Source: Antarcticimicrobium sp040365005 (GTDB taxonomy: Bacteria; Pseudomonadota; Alphaproteobacteria; Rhodobacterales; Rhodobacteraceae). Taken from it: a stretch of DNA of 64,000 nucleotides. The notes beneath the pieces are model-generated. The model made no database searches, was not told the origin of the DNA, and saw only the letters and a program-made list of their open reading frames with translations. The first letter of the stretch is position 1; the number at the start of each line of letters is the position of its first letter. The position numbers and the translations under genes were made by a program. Shown piece after piece: positions 21,600-30,172 of the stretch. The stretch spans positions 1 through 64,000 of the forward strand of contig NZ_BAABWV010000005.1 in the NCBI RefSeq assembly GCF_040365005.1, in the 5' to 3' direction.

Positions 21600-22943
21600 A
21601 TGAATTTAACAAGGGTTATTGCGTATTCCATCATCGCGGCGGCGATTTCGGCGGTTTCAGGGCAGGCTCAGAACCTGCGCAACGCCTCGCCCCCGGCAGA
21701 GTTCCCGCCGGCGTCGTTCAGCGGCAAGCAATATGTCGATAGCCGCGGCTGCATTTATATCCGCGCGGGCATCGACGGCAACGTCACTTGGGTGCCGCGC
21801 GTCGGTCGTGATCGCAAGCAGGTTTGCGGGTTCAAACCCACCGCCGTGGCTGGGGCCTCGTCGGCGCCGGCGCGGGCCGCCGCATCCAAGCCGGTGGAGA
21901 TCACGGTTCCCGCCGCGACGCAGGCGACCACGCAAAAGACCCGACCGCTGCCGCCCGCGGTTGCCAATTCGGCCCCTGCGCCCAAGCCTGCCCCGGTTCG
22001 GAAACCCAAGGTTGCCGCGGCACCGGTGACCACCGTGCGCCGTCCCGCCCCCGTTGCGCCGGTGGTTGTGACCGCACCCCGAACCCAGGTTCGCAAGCCG
22101 GTCGCGACGGCGCCGCGCCCCGCGCCGGCGATCGCGCCGCGCCGGGCCCCGGCCAAGGCCGCCGGTCCCTGTGCCAACGCCTCGGCCTTCAGCCAGCAGT
22201 TCATCAATCGCGGCGCGGGCGTGCGCTGTGGCCCGCAGGCCGAACCGCCGGTGACCTATGGACGGGGCTGGGACAAGCACTCATCGCTCGCCCCCGGCGT
22301 TTCGCCCGAGACCCGCGCGGTGCCGCGCCATGTCTATGACCAACGGCGCAACACGCGAAACGTGGCGGTCCCCGAGGGGTATCGCGCGGTTTGGAGCGAT
22401 GACCGCCTCAATCCCCACCGCGCCGAGCGCCAGTTGACCCCGGCACGACCGCGCAGCGGGGCGGTGCCCCCGGCAGGATATCGCGCGGTCGCGCGCGCCG
22501 AAGATCGTCTGAACCCGAACCGCGGGCCGCGCAGCCTTGCCGGCGATGCCCAGTCCGACCGGATCTGGACCCGTACCGTGCCGCGCACCCTGGCGCCGCT
22601 GCCCACGGACCGTCAGATCGTCAGCGTGCCGCGCACGGTAGCGAAATCGCCGGCCGAAGCGGAGCGCGGGGTCACCCGCCTGTCCACGAGGTCGGCCCCG
22701 GTCAAGGCCAGCGCGCCGAACCGTTACGTGCGGGTCGCGACCTTTGGCAGCGAGGCGCAGGCGCGCCAGGTGGCGCAGGGCCTTGCGCGCGGCGGGTTGC
22801 CGATGCGGTTGGGCACGGTTCAGCGCGGCGGGGCGACCCACCGCGTGGTTCTGGCGGGTCCGTTCACCAGCACGGCCCAAGCGCACGACGCGCTGCTGCG
22901 GGTCCGGGCCGCCGGGTATTCCGGGGCCAGCCTGAACAACTGA
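21600..22943 (+). CDS. SPOR-domain envelope protein
   Basis: The 447-aa protein has a signal or anchor segment (residues 1-22), a conserved short region with VDSRGCIYIRAG, a long Pro/Ala/Lys-rich linker (about 80-190), an Arg-rich middle, and a C-terminal SPOR domain (about 375-445; YVRVATFGSEAQARQVA). SPOR domains bind denuded septal peptidoglycan, so an envelope role at division is likely. I chose ATG 21600 because GGCAGGG precedes it; an upstream in-frame ATG at 21495 lies inside upp. Confidence 0.8.
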   Translation: MNLTRVIAYSIIAAAISAVSGQAQNLRNASPPAEFPPASFSGKQYVDSRGCIYIRAGIDGNVTWVPRVGRDRKQVCGFKPTAVAGASSAPARAAASKPVEITVPAATQATTQKTRPLPPAVANSAPAPKPAPVRKPKVAAAPVTTVRRPAPVAPVVVTAPRTQVRKPVATAPRPAPAIAPRRAPAKAAGPCANASAFSQQFINRGAGVRCGPQAEPPVTYGRGWDKHSSLAPGVSPETRAVPRHVYDQRRNTRNVAVPEGYRAVWSDDRLNPHRAERQLTPARPRSGAVPPAGYRAVARAEDRLNPNRGPRSLAGDAQSDRIWTRTVPRTLAPLPTDRQIVSVPRTVAKSPAEAERGVTRLSTRSAPVKASAPNRYVRVATFGSEAQARQVAQGLARGGLPMRLGTVQRGGATHRVVLAGPFTSTAQAHDALLRVRAAGYSGASLNN

Positions 22944-22947
22944 CCGG

Positions 22948-23961
22948 TCAGCCGCCGCAAATGCCCTGCAACAGGACCCAGTCGCGGTCGGGCAGAACCG
23001 GTGCCGGATCGCGTCCGGCCATCGGGTCGGCCTCGATCAGGCCGAGCACGCTTTCGCCGGTGATGTCGCGGGCATAGGCATAGGGGCTGCTGGGAACATC
23101 GGCCTCGGCAAAGGCGGCCAGGATGCTTTCGTCGTCCAGCGCCGGGCGCGGCGCCACCAGCACCCGTTCCGCATAGCTGTCCAGTGCGCCCTGGGTTACG
23201 TGGCTGCTGGTCAGCAGTCGGAAGGTGGCCACCGGGCCGCCATGGTCAAGAAACTCGGCCAGCGGATCAAGGTCCTGGGCGCGGGCGCGCTCGACAAGAA
23301 TGTGGCCGGCGGCGACCGCCGGGTCTTCGTAATCCTCGATCACCGATCTGTTCAGAAGCACGATGCCGCCGGGCAGATGCAGCGCGGCCTTCACCCCGGT
23401 GCGCAGCACCACCAGCCGCCTGACCCCGGTCCGCCGGGCCAGCGCGTCCAGCACCGGTCCGGTCTCGGGCGTGGTACAGGCCCGGCCGGCGACCCGCTCG
23501 ATCCGGTCGAGCAGGGCGGCGCCGATCTCCTGCCGCTTGATCTCGGGCACCACCTGCACCGTGTGGCGCAGCATCGCGCCCGGCAACCACACCAGCAGCA
23601 CCGCCAGCACCGCCGCCACGCTGGCGCCCACGCCGAACAGTCGCAGACGACCGGGGCGGGGGCGGGCGCGGGAAATCGCCGCGCGCAGCCGCTCGATCGC
23701 CTCGATCATCGCGGTTTCGTCCTCGGCCAGTTCCAAGGTTTCGCCGGGGTCGCCGTCGGGGTGATAGATCGCGGGAAAATCGCCGGGATTCTTGCGCTCG
23801 ACGGCCGCCAGCGACCAATGCGCCAAGGCCCGATCATTCAGGTCGGTGATGGTCAGCGTCGCCTCGCCGATGGAAACAATGATCTCGCGCCGCTGTTCCT
23901 CGGGGGTGGGGCGCCACAGCCCGCTGGCCTCCAGCCGCTCATATTCACGCAGCGCCGTCAT
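22948..23961 (-). CDS. Single-pass membrane protein resembling a degenerate M48 metalloprotease
   Basis: The 337-aa protein has a cytosolic N-terminal region of about 105 residues, one transmembrane helix (about 108-130, GASVAAVLAVLLVWLPG), then a soluble domain. Within it, LHLPGGIVLLNRSVIEDYEDP followed by GHILVERAR resembles the element before the zinc helix of M48 proteases, but the HEXXH motif is absent. A proteolytic role is therefore doubtful. It faces the SPOR gene tail to tail with 4 bp between. Confidence 0.55.
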   Translation of the reverse strand: MTALREYERLEASGLWRPTPEEQRREIIVSIGEATLTITDLNDRALAHWSLAAVERKNPGDFPAIYHPDGDPGETLELAEDETAMIEAIERLRAAISRARPRPGRLRLFGVGASVAAVLAVLLVWLPGAMLRHTVQVVPEIKRQEIGAALLDRIERVAGRACTTPETGPVLDALARRTGVRRLVVLRTGVKAALHLPGGIVLLNRSVIEDYEDPAVAAGHILVERARAQDLDPLAEFLDHGGPVATFRLLTSSHVTQGALDSYAERVLVAPRPALDDESILAAFAEADVPSSPYAYARDITGESVLGLIEADPMAGRDPAPVLPDRDWVLLQGICGG

Positions 23962-24069
23962 GTCGCCTGCATCCGCCGTGCCTCTGGGTTTTTTCCCAGA
24001 TTAACACGGCAAGGGCGGGGGCGGCAAATGGCTTTGCCACCCGGGGCCCGTTCGGGCAAGGGGCCTGGC

Positions 24070-24261
24070 TTACGCGGGTTTGAACCCCAGCTTGGACATG
24101 ATCATCGCCGCCGGGCAGAACCCGGTAAAGGCCGACTGGAACAGGTTGGCCCCGACGAAGGCAGTCAGCCACACGAAATAGGGCGACACGAAATAGGTCA
24201 GCACCAACGAAAGCAGGACCATGAAGCCAGCGAAAGCTGTAACAGCTTGATTGATTGTCAT
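24070..24261 (-). CDS. DUF2892 / YgaP-type small membrane protein
   Basis: The 63-aa protein has two hydrophobic segments (about 8-26 and 28-45) and the family motif FTGFCPAAMIMSKLG, whose Cys-Pro lies near the membrane surface. Proteins of this family are often linked to rhodanese or sulfur-related functions, but function is unproven. The gene is monocistronic; the upstream 40-70 bp are AT-rich and probably hold the promoter. Confidence 0.82.
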   Translation of the reverse strand: MTINQAVTAFAGFMVLLSLVLTYFVSPYFVWLTAFVGANLFQSAFTGFCPAAMIMSKLGFKPA

Positions 24262-24499
24262 TTTACGTCACTCCGTTGCACATGCGGCGTATCAATTTCG
24301 CCGTTGTATTCAGATTTAGGAATGTAATTGGGATTTTGCAAGGCCGTACTGCGGCGAACCCGCCGAAATGCAGCACGCATCGCGGGTGTCGGGCGCCTTT
24401 CGCGGGGGGGGCTGTCAAACGGCGCTTTTCGCGGCGTTGCGGCCCTGTCCCGACGATATCACGCAGGCGCGAAAACCCGTGGTCCTGAATTTGCCCCTC
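24262..24499. other. Spacer upstream of the DUF2892 gene
   Basis: No convincing gene is seen. The left part, next to the DUF2892 start, is AT-rich and is the likely minus-strand promoter region. The remainder shows only open frames without recognisable content. Confidence 0.4.
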
Positions 24500-24738
24500 C
24501 CCGGTTGCTGGAGCGTCACTATGGAACCTCGGCCCGAACCGGCGACATCTCGATCCGGATGCGCGCCACCCAGCCCGAGGAGGCCGGGATACTGGGGCTG
24601 GCGGATTTTCACCCCGGCATCGCGCTGGAGCAGGTGATCCGCGACAGCGCCGGAACCGCCTTCGGTTTCGGCGAACAGATCTGACGCGGCGAAATGGCCG
24701 AGTTCACGGCGCAGGCGATTGTCGGAGGTCCCGGTTGA
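24500..24738 (+). pseudogene. Remnant of a GntR-family regulator (UTRA domain end)
   Basis: Translation of this segment gives RLLERHYG, then RMRATQPEEAGILGL, and further on ALEQVIRDSAGTAFGFGEQI. This matches the C-terminal half of a UTRA ligand-binding domain. An in-frame TGA at 24682 interrupts it; reading through gives RGEMAEFTAQAIV and a stop at 24736. The DNA-binding N-terminus is missing. It lies directly upstream of the amino-acid catabolic operon at 24867 and probably was its regulator. Confidence 0.5.
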
Positions 24739-24866
24739 ATGTGCGGGATCCGAGGAAAGGATCGGCGGACGGAGCGGATGCGGCGAACATCATCACGGGT
24801 GACGGAACCTTCGACGCCGACCCCTCCCTTGTCTAAGCTGCCCGGACAAATGTGAGGAGAGTCGCG

Positions 24867-26018
24867 ATGGCCGAGTTTCATGAACGTCTGACCCGGCTGC
24901 GCCGAGAATTTCACGGCACCCCGGAACTGGGCTTTTGCGAGGACCGCACCAAGGCCCGGGTGGCGGCGATCCTGCGCGACCTCGGCCTCGAGGTGCACGA
25001 GGGAGTCGGGGTGGTCGGCCTATTGCGCGCCGGCACCGGTAACCGCGCGATCGGGTTGCGGGCCGACATGGACGCGCTGCCGATCCACGAGACCGGCCAG
25101 CATGACCATGTTTCGCAGATCCCCGGCGTGATGCACGCCTGTGGCCATGACGGTCACATGGCCATGCTGTTGGGCGCGGCCGAACGACTGGCCGAAACCC
25201 GGGATTTCGACGGCACCGTGGTGTTCATCTTTCAGCCCAACGAAGAACATGGGCTGGGCGCGCAGGCGATGCTCGACGAGGGGTTGTTGGAGCGGTTCCC
25301 TCTCGAAGAGGTCTATGGCATCCATAACCTGCCCGGCGCGCCGCTGGGCCAGGTCTCGACCCGGATCGGCCAGATCTGCGCCAGCGAGAGCCTGTTCGAG
25401 ATCGAGATCACCGGTCAGGGCGGTCATGCCTCGATGCCGCATGTGGGGGTCGACACGATCACCGTGGGGGCAGAACTCGTGCTGGCGCTGCAGACCATCG
25501 TGTCACGCAAGCTGGCCCCCGGTGCCGGGGCCGTGGTCTCGGTGACGGAATTCCTGACCGACGGGCAGCGCAACGTCCTGCCCGGGCAGGCGACGCTCAA
25601 GGGCGACGTGCGCGCGCGCCTGCCCGAGGATCGCAAGGCGGTCGAGCGGTTCATGCGCCAGATCGTCGACGGCGTGGCCGCGACCCATGGCATCACCGCG
25701 ACGATGCGTTTCCAGACCGAATTCGTCGAGGTCATCAACGCGCCGACCCCGACCGAGGCTGTCGTCCGGGTCGCCCGCGCCCGGGGGCTCGAGATCATCG
25801 CGGATCGCAGCCCGATGAGCTTTTCCGAGGATTTCGCGCATTTCTGCAATGCGGTGCCCGGCTGTTTCATCCTGCTCGGCAATGGCGAGAGCGGCCCGCA
25901 TGGCCAGCCGCTGCATTCCTCCGACTATGACTTCAACGACGCGCTCCTGCCGATCGGTGCGGCCTTCTGGGCCGACCTGGCAAGGGACCGCCTGCCGCTT
26001 CGAAAGGATCGATCATGA
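24867..26018 (+). CDS. M20 family amidohydrolase (hippurate hydrolase / aminoacylase type)
   Basis: The 383-aa metallo-hydrolase has the dinuclear site ligands in MHACGHDGH (Cys92, His94), the Glu pair E126-E127 in PNEEHGLG, and the dimerisation insert (GQGGHASMPH). The family removes acyl groups from N-acyl amino acids. GAGGAGA precedes the start. It opens a three-gene operon with an ammonia-lyase and an M24 peptidase, overlapping the next gene by 4 bp. The arrangement recalls E. coli ygeY next to ygeX. Confidence 0.88.
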   Translation: MAEFHERLTRLRREFHGTPELGFCEDRTKARVAAILRDLGLEVHEGVGVVGLLRAGTGNRAIGLRADMDALPIHETGQHDHVSQIPGVMHACGHDGHMAMLLGAAERLAETRDFDGTVVFIFQPNEEHGLGAQAMLDEGLLERFPLEEVYGIHNLPGAPLGQVSTRIGQICASESLFEIEITGQGGHASMPHVGVDTITVGAELVLALQTIVSRKLAPGAGAVVSVTEFLTDGQRNVLPGQATLKGDVRARLPEDRKAVERFMRQIVDGVAATHGITATMRFQTEFVEVINAPTPTEAVVRVARARGLEIIADRSPMSFSEDFAHFCNAVPGCFILLGNGESGPHGQPLHSSDYDFNDALLPIGAAFWADLARDRLPLRKDRS

Positions 26019-27208
26019 CCGAACAGCTGCCGTCCGGCCAACTGGGCCACGTGGCCGCGATACGCAAGACAGGGGATGCCGCCGAACGCGTCCTCACGCG
26101 CGCGGATTTCGCCACCGCCCGCGATGAGATCACCCGATGGGAGGGCTATGCGCCGACCCCTCTGGTCGCACTGTCGGCATTGGCGCGCGAGGTCGGCGTG
26201 GCAGAGATCCTTTACAAGGACGAGGGCCCGCGCTTCGGGCTGGGCAGTTTCAAGGCGCTTGGCGGGTCTTATGCCGCGCTGCGGGTGCTGCAACGGGAAA
26301 TCTCGGCGAAACTCGGTCGCACGGTTTCGCTGGCCGATATCCGCACCGGTAAACATGCCAAGGAGTGTGCCGCAATCACCCTCGTCTCGGCGACCGACGG
26401 CAATCACGGCCGCTCGCTCGCCTGGGGCTGCCAACGGTTCGGCGCGCAATGCCGGATCTACATCCACGCCGAGGTCAGCGAGGGGCGCGCCGAGGCGATG
26501 CGCGAGCTGGGCGCCGCGGTGATCCGCATCGCGGGCGATTACGACGCCTCGGTCACGCTGGCCCGGCAGGAGGCCGAGGCGAACGGCTGGTTCGTGGTCT
26601 CGGACACCTCCTGGCCGGGCTACACGCTTCCGCCGCGCGACGTCATGGCGGGCTATGGCGTGATGGTGCATGAGATCTGCACGGCGCTGGAGCGCCCCCC
26701 CAGCCATGTATTCCTTCAAGGCGGCGTCGGCGGTTTGGCCGCCGGGGTCATCGCCAGCCTGCGCCAATACTGGCCGGGGGAATTGCCTCGCGTCGTGATC
26801 GTCGAGCCGGAACTGGCCGCTTGCCTGTTCGAAAGCGCCAGGGCCGGTCGCGCCACCAGCGTGCGCATCGAGGAAGAGACGTTGATGGCCGGGCTGTCCT
26901 GTGGCGAGCCATCGGAAATGGCCTGGGAGATCCTTGCCGAAGAGGCCGGCGATTTCCTCACCATCCCCGACGCGCTGGTCGCCCCCACCGTGCGGCTGCT
27001 GGCGCGCCCGCGCAACGGCGATACCCCGATCGAGGCCGGGGAAAGCGCGGTTGCCGGGCTGGCGGCGCTGATCGCGGCACGGCAGGACTCCCAGCTTTCG
27101 GAACGCCTCGGCCTCGACAGCGCCTCCCGCGTTTTGTTGATCGGCTCGGAGGGGGTGACCGACCCCGCGATCTTCAACCGGATCTTGGAGGGCCGCGATG
27201 CAACCTGA
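26015..27208 (+). CDS. Diaminopropionate ammonia-lyase family PLP enzyme
   Basis: The 397-aa fold-type II PLP enzyme has the Schiff-base lysine K80 in FGLGSFKALGGSYA, the substrate loop SATDGNHGRS, and the glycine-rich PLP phosphate site GGVGGLAAG. This pattern is characteristic of diaminopropionate ammonia-lyases (YgeX/DpaL), which turn 2,3-diaminopropionate into pyruvate and ammonia. Related threonine-dehydratase-like lyases of hydroxyectoine breakdown are an alternative. It is coupled to both neighbours by overlaps (4 and 11 bp). Confidence 0.82.
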   Translation: MTEQLPSGQLGHVAAIRKTGDAAERVLTRADFATARDEITRWEGYAPTPLVALSALAREVGVAEILYKDEGPRFGLGSFKALGGSYAALRVLQREISAKLGRTVSLADIRTGKHAKECAAITLVSATDGNHGRSLAWGCQRFGAQCRIYIHAEVSEGRAEAMRELGAAVIRIAGDYDASVTLARQEAEANGWFVVSDTSWPGYTLPPRDVMAGYGVMVHEICTALERPPSHVFLQGGVGGLAAGVIASLRQYWPGELPRVVIVEPELAACLFESARAGRATSVRIEEETLMAGLSCGEPSEMAWEILAEEAGDFLTIPDALVAPTVRLLARPRNGDTPIEAGESAVAGLAALIAARQDSQLSERLGLDSASRVLLIGSEGVTDPAIFNRILEGRDAT

Positions 27209-28367
27209 CGCCGGTTCGCGGGGCTTCCCGGAGGCCGAGTTTGCAGCCCGCACCGCGCGGGCCCAGGCGTGGATGGCCGAACAGGGGCTGGCCGGGCTGC
27301 TGCTGATGACCGAAGCCGAGGTGCGCTATTTCACCGGATTCCAGACTCTATTCTGGCAAAGCCCGACGCGACCCTGGTTTCTCTTCGTGCCCGCCGAGGG
27401 CAAGCCGGTCGCGGTGATCCCGGAAATCGGTGCGGCGCTGATGCGGCAAACCTGGCTGGAGGACGTGCGCACATGGGCGGCGCCGGCGCCCGAGGATGAC
27501 GGGATCAGCCTGTTGATAGGACTGCTGGACCCGCTCGCGCGCAGCGGGGCGCGGCTGGGGGTGCTCAAGGGGCACGAGACCGCGCTGCGGATGCCCCTTG
27601 CCGATTGGGAGAGGTTGATCGCCGCGCTGGCGGGGCTGGAAATCGCCGATGCCACCGGGCTGGTGCAAGGGCTTCGGATGGTGAAATCCGCCGCCGAGAT
27701 CGAGAAGATCGCGCATATCTGCGCCATCGGGTCGGCCACCTTTGCGCGGGTTCCTTACATGGTCTCGGAGGGGCAGCCGCTGGAGGAGGTGTTCCGCGCG
27801 TTTCGCCGCGAGGCCCTCGCGCAGGGGGCCGACGATGTGCCCTATCTCGTCGGCGGGGCGGATCGCGGGGGATATGTCGATTGCATCTCGCCCCCGTCGC
27901 GCCGCCCGCTGGCACGTGGCGACGTGCTGATGCTGGATACGGGATGCGTCCGGGATGGTTATTTTTGCGATTTCGACCGCAATTGGGCGATCGGCGCGGC
28001 CGACGACAGGGCGCGGCGCGCCTATGACGTGCTGTGGCGCGCGACCGAGGCCGGGCTGGCGGCGGCGCGAACCGGCAACAGCTGCCACGAGTTGTTCGCG
28101 GCGATGTCCTCGGTCATCTCGGAACTGGACGACAGTGGCGGTGATATCGGCCGGCTTGGCCACGGGTTGGGCATGCAACTTACCGAGCAGCCGTCGCACA
28201 TGGCGGGTGTCGAAACGGTGCTGCAGGACAACATGGTGCTGACGCTCGAACCCTCGCTGAGTTACGGCGACGGGTTGATGATGGTGCACGAGGAAAACAT
28301 CGTCGTGACGCCCCAAGGCGGTCGCCTTTTGACGACCCGCGCCGCCCCCGACCTGCCGGTCATCTGA
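27198..28367 (+). CDS. M24 family metallopeptidase (Xaa-Pro / creatinase-like)
   Basis: The 389-aa protein has an N-terminal creatinase-like domain (about 1-140) and a C-terminal pita-bread domain. All five metal ligands are seen: MLDTG, FCDFDRN, LGHGLGM, LTLEPS and HEENIVV. It could be an Xaa-Pro dipeptidase, or a ring-opening hydrolase like DoeA of ectoine breakdown. With an amidohydrolase and an ammonia-lyase upstream it probably helps degrade an N-blocked or cyclic amino acid. Confidence 0.85.
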   Translation: MQPDAGSRGFPEAEFAARTARAQAWMAEQGLAGLLLMTEAEVRYFTGFQTLFWQSPTRPWFLFVPAEGKPVAVIPEIGAALMRQTWLEDVRTWAAPAPEDDGISLLIGLLDPLARSGARLGVLKGHETALRMPLADWERLIAALAGLEIADATGLVQGLRMVKSAAEIEKIAHICAIGSATFARVPYMVSEGQPLEEVFRAFRREALAQGADDVPYLVGGADRGGYVDCISPPSRRPLARGDVLMLDTGCVRDGYFCDFDRNWAIGAADDRARRAYDVLWRATEAGLAAARTGNSCHELFAAMSSVISELDDSGGDIGRLGHGLGMQLTEQPSHMAGVETVLQDNMVLTLEPSLSYGDGLMMVHEENIVVTPQGGRLLTTRAAPDLPVI

Positions 28368-28423
28368 CCACGGGGGGCGAAAGACCGCTGCGCCGGCGTC
28401 ACGGTCCGGTCCTGTCGCGTGAC

Positions 28424-28446
28424 CCCGCCCGGGCGATCCGGGCGGG
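28424..28446. terminator. GC-rich hairpin between convergent genes
   Basis: CCCGCCCGG pairs with CCGGGCGGG around the loop GCGAT, 20 bp from the end of the acyl-CoA synthetase gene and 57 bp from the end of the M24 gene. It has no T tract, so it may act as a weak bidirectional terminator or an mRNA 3' stabiliser. Confidence 0.45.
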
Positions 28447-28466
28447 CGATCTTGGCGGAGCGTTTG

Positions 28467-30095
28467 CTAAAGTGCCTTGGCCAGCTTGCGCAGCTCGAAC
28501 TTCTGGATCTTGCCGGTCGAGGTCTTGGGCAACTCCTGGAACACCACCTTTTTCGGTGTCTTGAAGCCCGAGAGCGACTGGCGGGTGAAGGTGATCAGCG
28601 CCGTCTCGTCCTCTGCCGCACCCGGTTTCAGCTCGACAAAGGCGCAAGGCACCTCGCCCCATTTCTCGTCCGGCTTGGCCACCACCGCGGCAAGGTTCAC
28701 GTCGGGATGCGCCATCAGCGCGTTCTCGACCTCGACCGAGCTGACGTTCTCGCCGCCCGAGATGATCACGTCCTTGGCGCGGTCGGTGATCTGGATATAG
28801 CCGTCGGAATGCTGCACCGCGATGTCGCCGGAATGGAAGTAGCCGCCGGCAAAGGCCTCTTCGGTGGCTTCCGGGTTCTTGTAATACCCTTTCATTACGC
28901 CGTTGCCGCGCATCATGATCTCGCCCTGGGTTTCGCCGTCCTTCGGGATCTGCCGCATCTGCGCGTCCATCACGGTGATATGTTCGAAGATCGGCATCGC
29001 CACGCCCTGCCGGGCCTTGATCGCGGCGCGGTCGTCGCCCTCGAGGTGGTCCCAATGGGTGCCCCAGGTGCATTCGGTGGCCGGACCATAGGTTTCGGTC
29101 AGCCCGTAGACTTGGGTCACGTGAAAGCCCATCGGCTCGATCTTGGCGAGGGTGGCGGGGGCGGGCGGCGCGCCGGCGGTGAAGACCTCGACCGTGTGAT
29201 CGAAGCTGCGCCGCTCCTCCTCGGGCGCGTTGACCAGCGTGTTCAGCACGATGGGCGCACCGCCGAAATGGGTCACCCCTTCGTCGGCGATGGCGTCGAA
29301 GATCGCCGGCGCGGTGATGTCGCGGCAGCACACCAGCGTGCCGCCCAGCATCGGCATCATCCAGGTGTGGCACCAGCCGTTGCAGTGAAACAGCGGCACG
29401 ATGGTCAGGTAGGTCGGCCGCAGCACCATGCGCCAGCTCAAGATCTGGCCCATCGCGTTCAGATAGGCGCCGCGATGGTGATAGACCACGCCCTTGGGCC
29501 GCCCGGTGGTGCCGGAGGTGTAGTTGAGCGCGATGCTCTCCCATTCGTCCTGCGGCATGATCCAGTCGAAGTCATGCTCGGCATTGCCCAGCAGCGTCTC
29601 ATAGGTGGTATGGCGTCCGGTCGCCGGATGGCCGGCGTGGGGATCGGGCACCTCGATCAGGATCGGCTTGTGCCCCTCCATCTGGTCGAGGGCGGCCTCG
29701 GCCAGCGCGATGAACTGGCTGTCGGCCAGCAGGACCCTGGCGCCGCCGTGATCGAGGATATAGGCCACCGTGCCCACGTCGAGCCGGGTGTTGATGGTGT
29801 TGAGCACCGCGCCACAGGCGGGCACGCCGAAATGCGCTTCGGCCTGGGAGGGGAGGTTGGGGATCAGCGTCGCCACCACGTCGCCGGGTTTCACCCCCAG
29901 CCCGGCCAGCGCCGAGGCCAGCCGTGTCACCCGGTCGTAATACTCGGCATAACTCTTGCGGTGGTGGGGGCCATAGACCACCGCCAGCTCGTCGGCATAG
30001 ACATGCGCCGCGCGCTTCAGAGCCGATAGCGGCGTGAGCGGCACGTAGTTCGCCGCCGTCTTGCCAAGCCCGGTTTCATCCGTCATCCATCCCAT
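28467..30095 (-). CDS. Acyl-CoA synthetase (AMP-forming)
   Basis: The 542-aa ANL-family ligase has the ATP loop YTSGTTGRPKG, the motif YGLTETYGPATE, the hinge region YIQITDRAKDVIISGGENVSS in part, and the A10 lysine in STGKIQKFELRKLA. The substrate is probably a medium-chain or modified fatty acid; this family also contains methylmercaptopropionate ligases (DmdB), and the motifs do not tell them apart. I chose ATG 30095 because AGGAGG is ideally placed; the longer frame to 30239 lacks this. Confidence 0.86.
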   Translation of the reverse strand: MGWMTDETGLGKTAANYVPLTPLSALKRAAHVYADELAVVYGPHHRKSYAEYYDRVTRLASALAGLGVKPGDVVATLIPNLPSQAEAHFGVPACGAVLNTINTRLDVGTVAYILDHGGARVLLADSQFIALAEAALDQMEGHKPILIEVPDPHAGHPATGRHTTYETLLGNAEHDFDWIMPQDEWESIALNYTSGTTGRPKGVVYHHRGAYLNAMGQILSWRMVLRPTYLTIVPLFHCNGWCHTWMMPMLGGTLVCCRDITAPAIFDAIADEGVTHFGGAPIVLNTLVNAPEEERRSFDHTVEVFTAGAPPAPATLAKIEPMGFHVTQVYGLTETYGPATECTWGTHWDHLEGDDRAAIKARQGVAMPIFEHITVMDAQMRQIPKDGETQGEIMMRGNGVMKGYYKNPEATEEAFAGGYFHSGDIAVQHSDGYIQITDRAKDVIISGGENVSSVEVENALMAHPDVNLAAVVAKPDEKWGEVPCAFVELKPGAAEDETALITFTRQSLSGFKTPKKVVFQELPKTSTGKIQKFELRKLAKAL

Positions 30096-30172
30096 GTGTT
30101 TTCCTCCTGTTCGCGCAGCACGTGTCGCGTTCCGTCGCGATAGTGCGCTGCCTGCCTCTCGATGAAAAGCCC

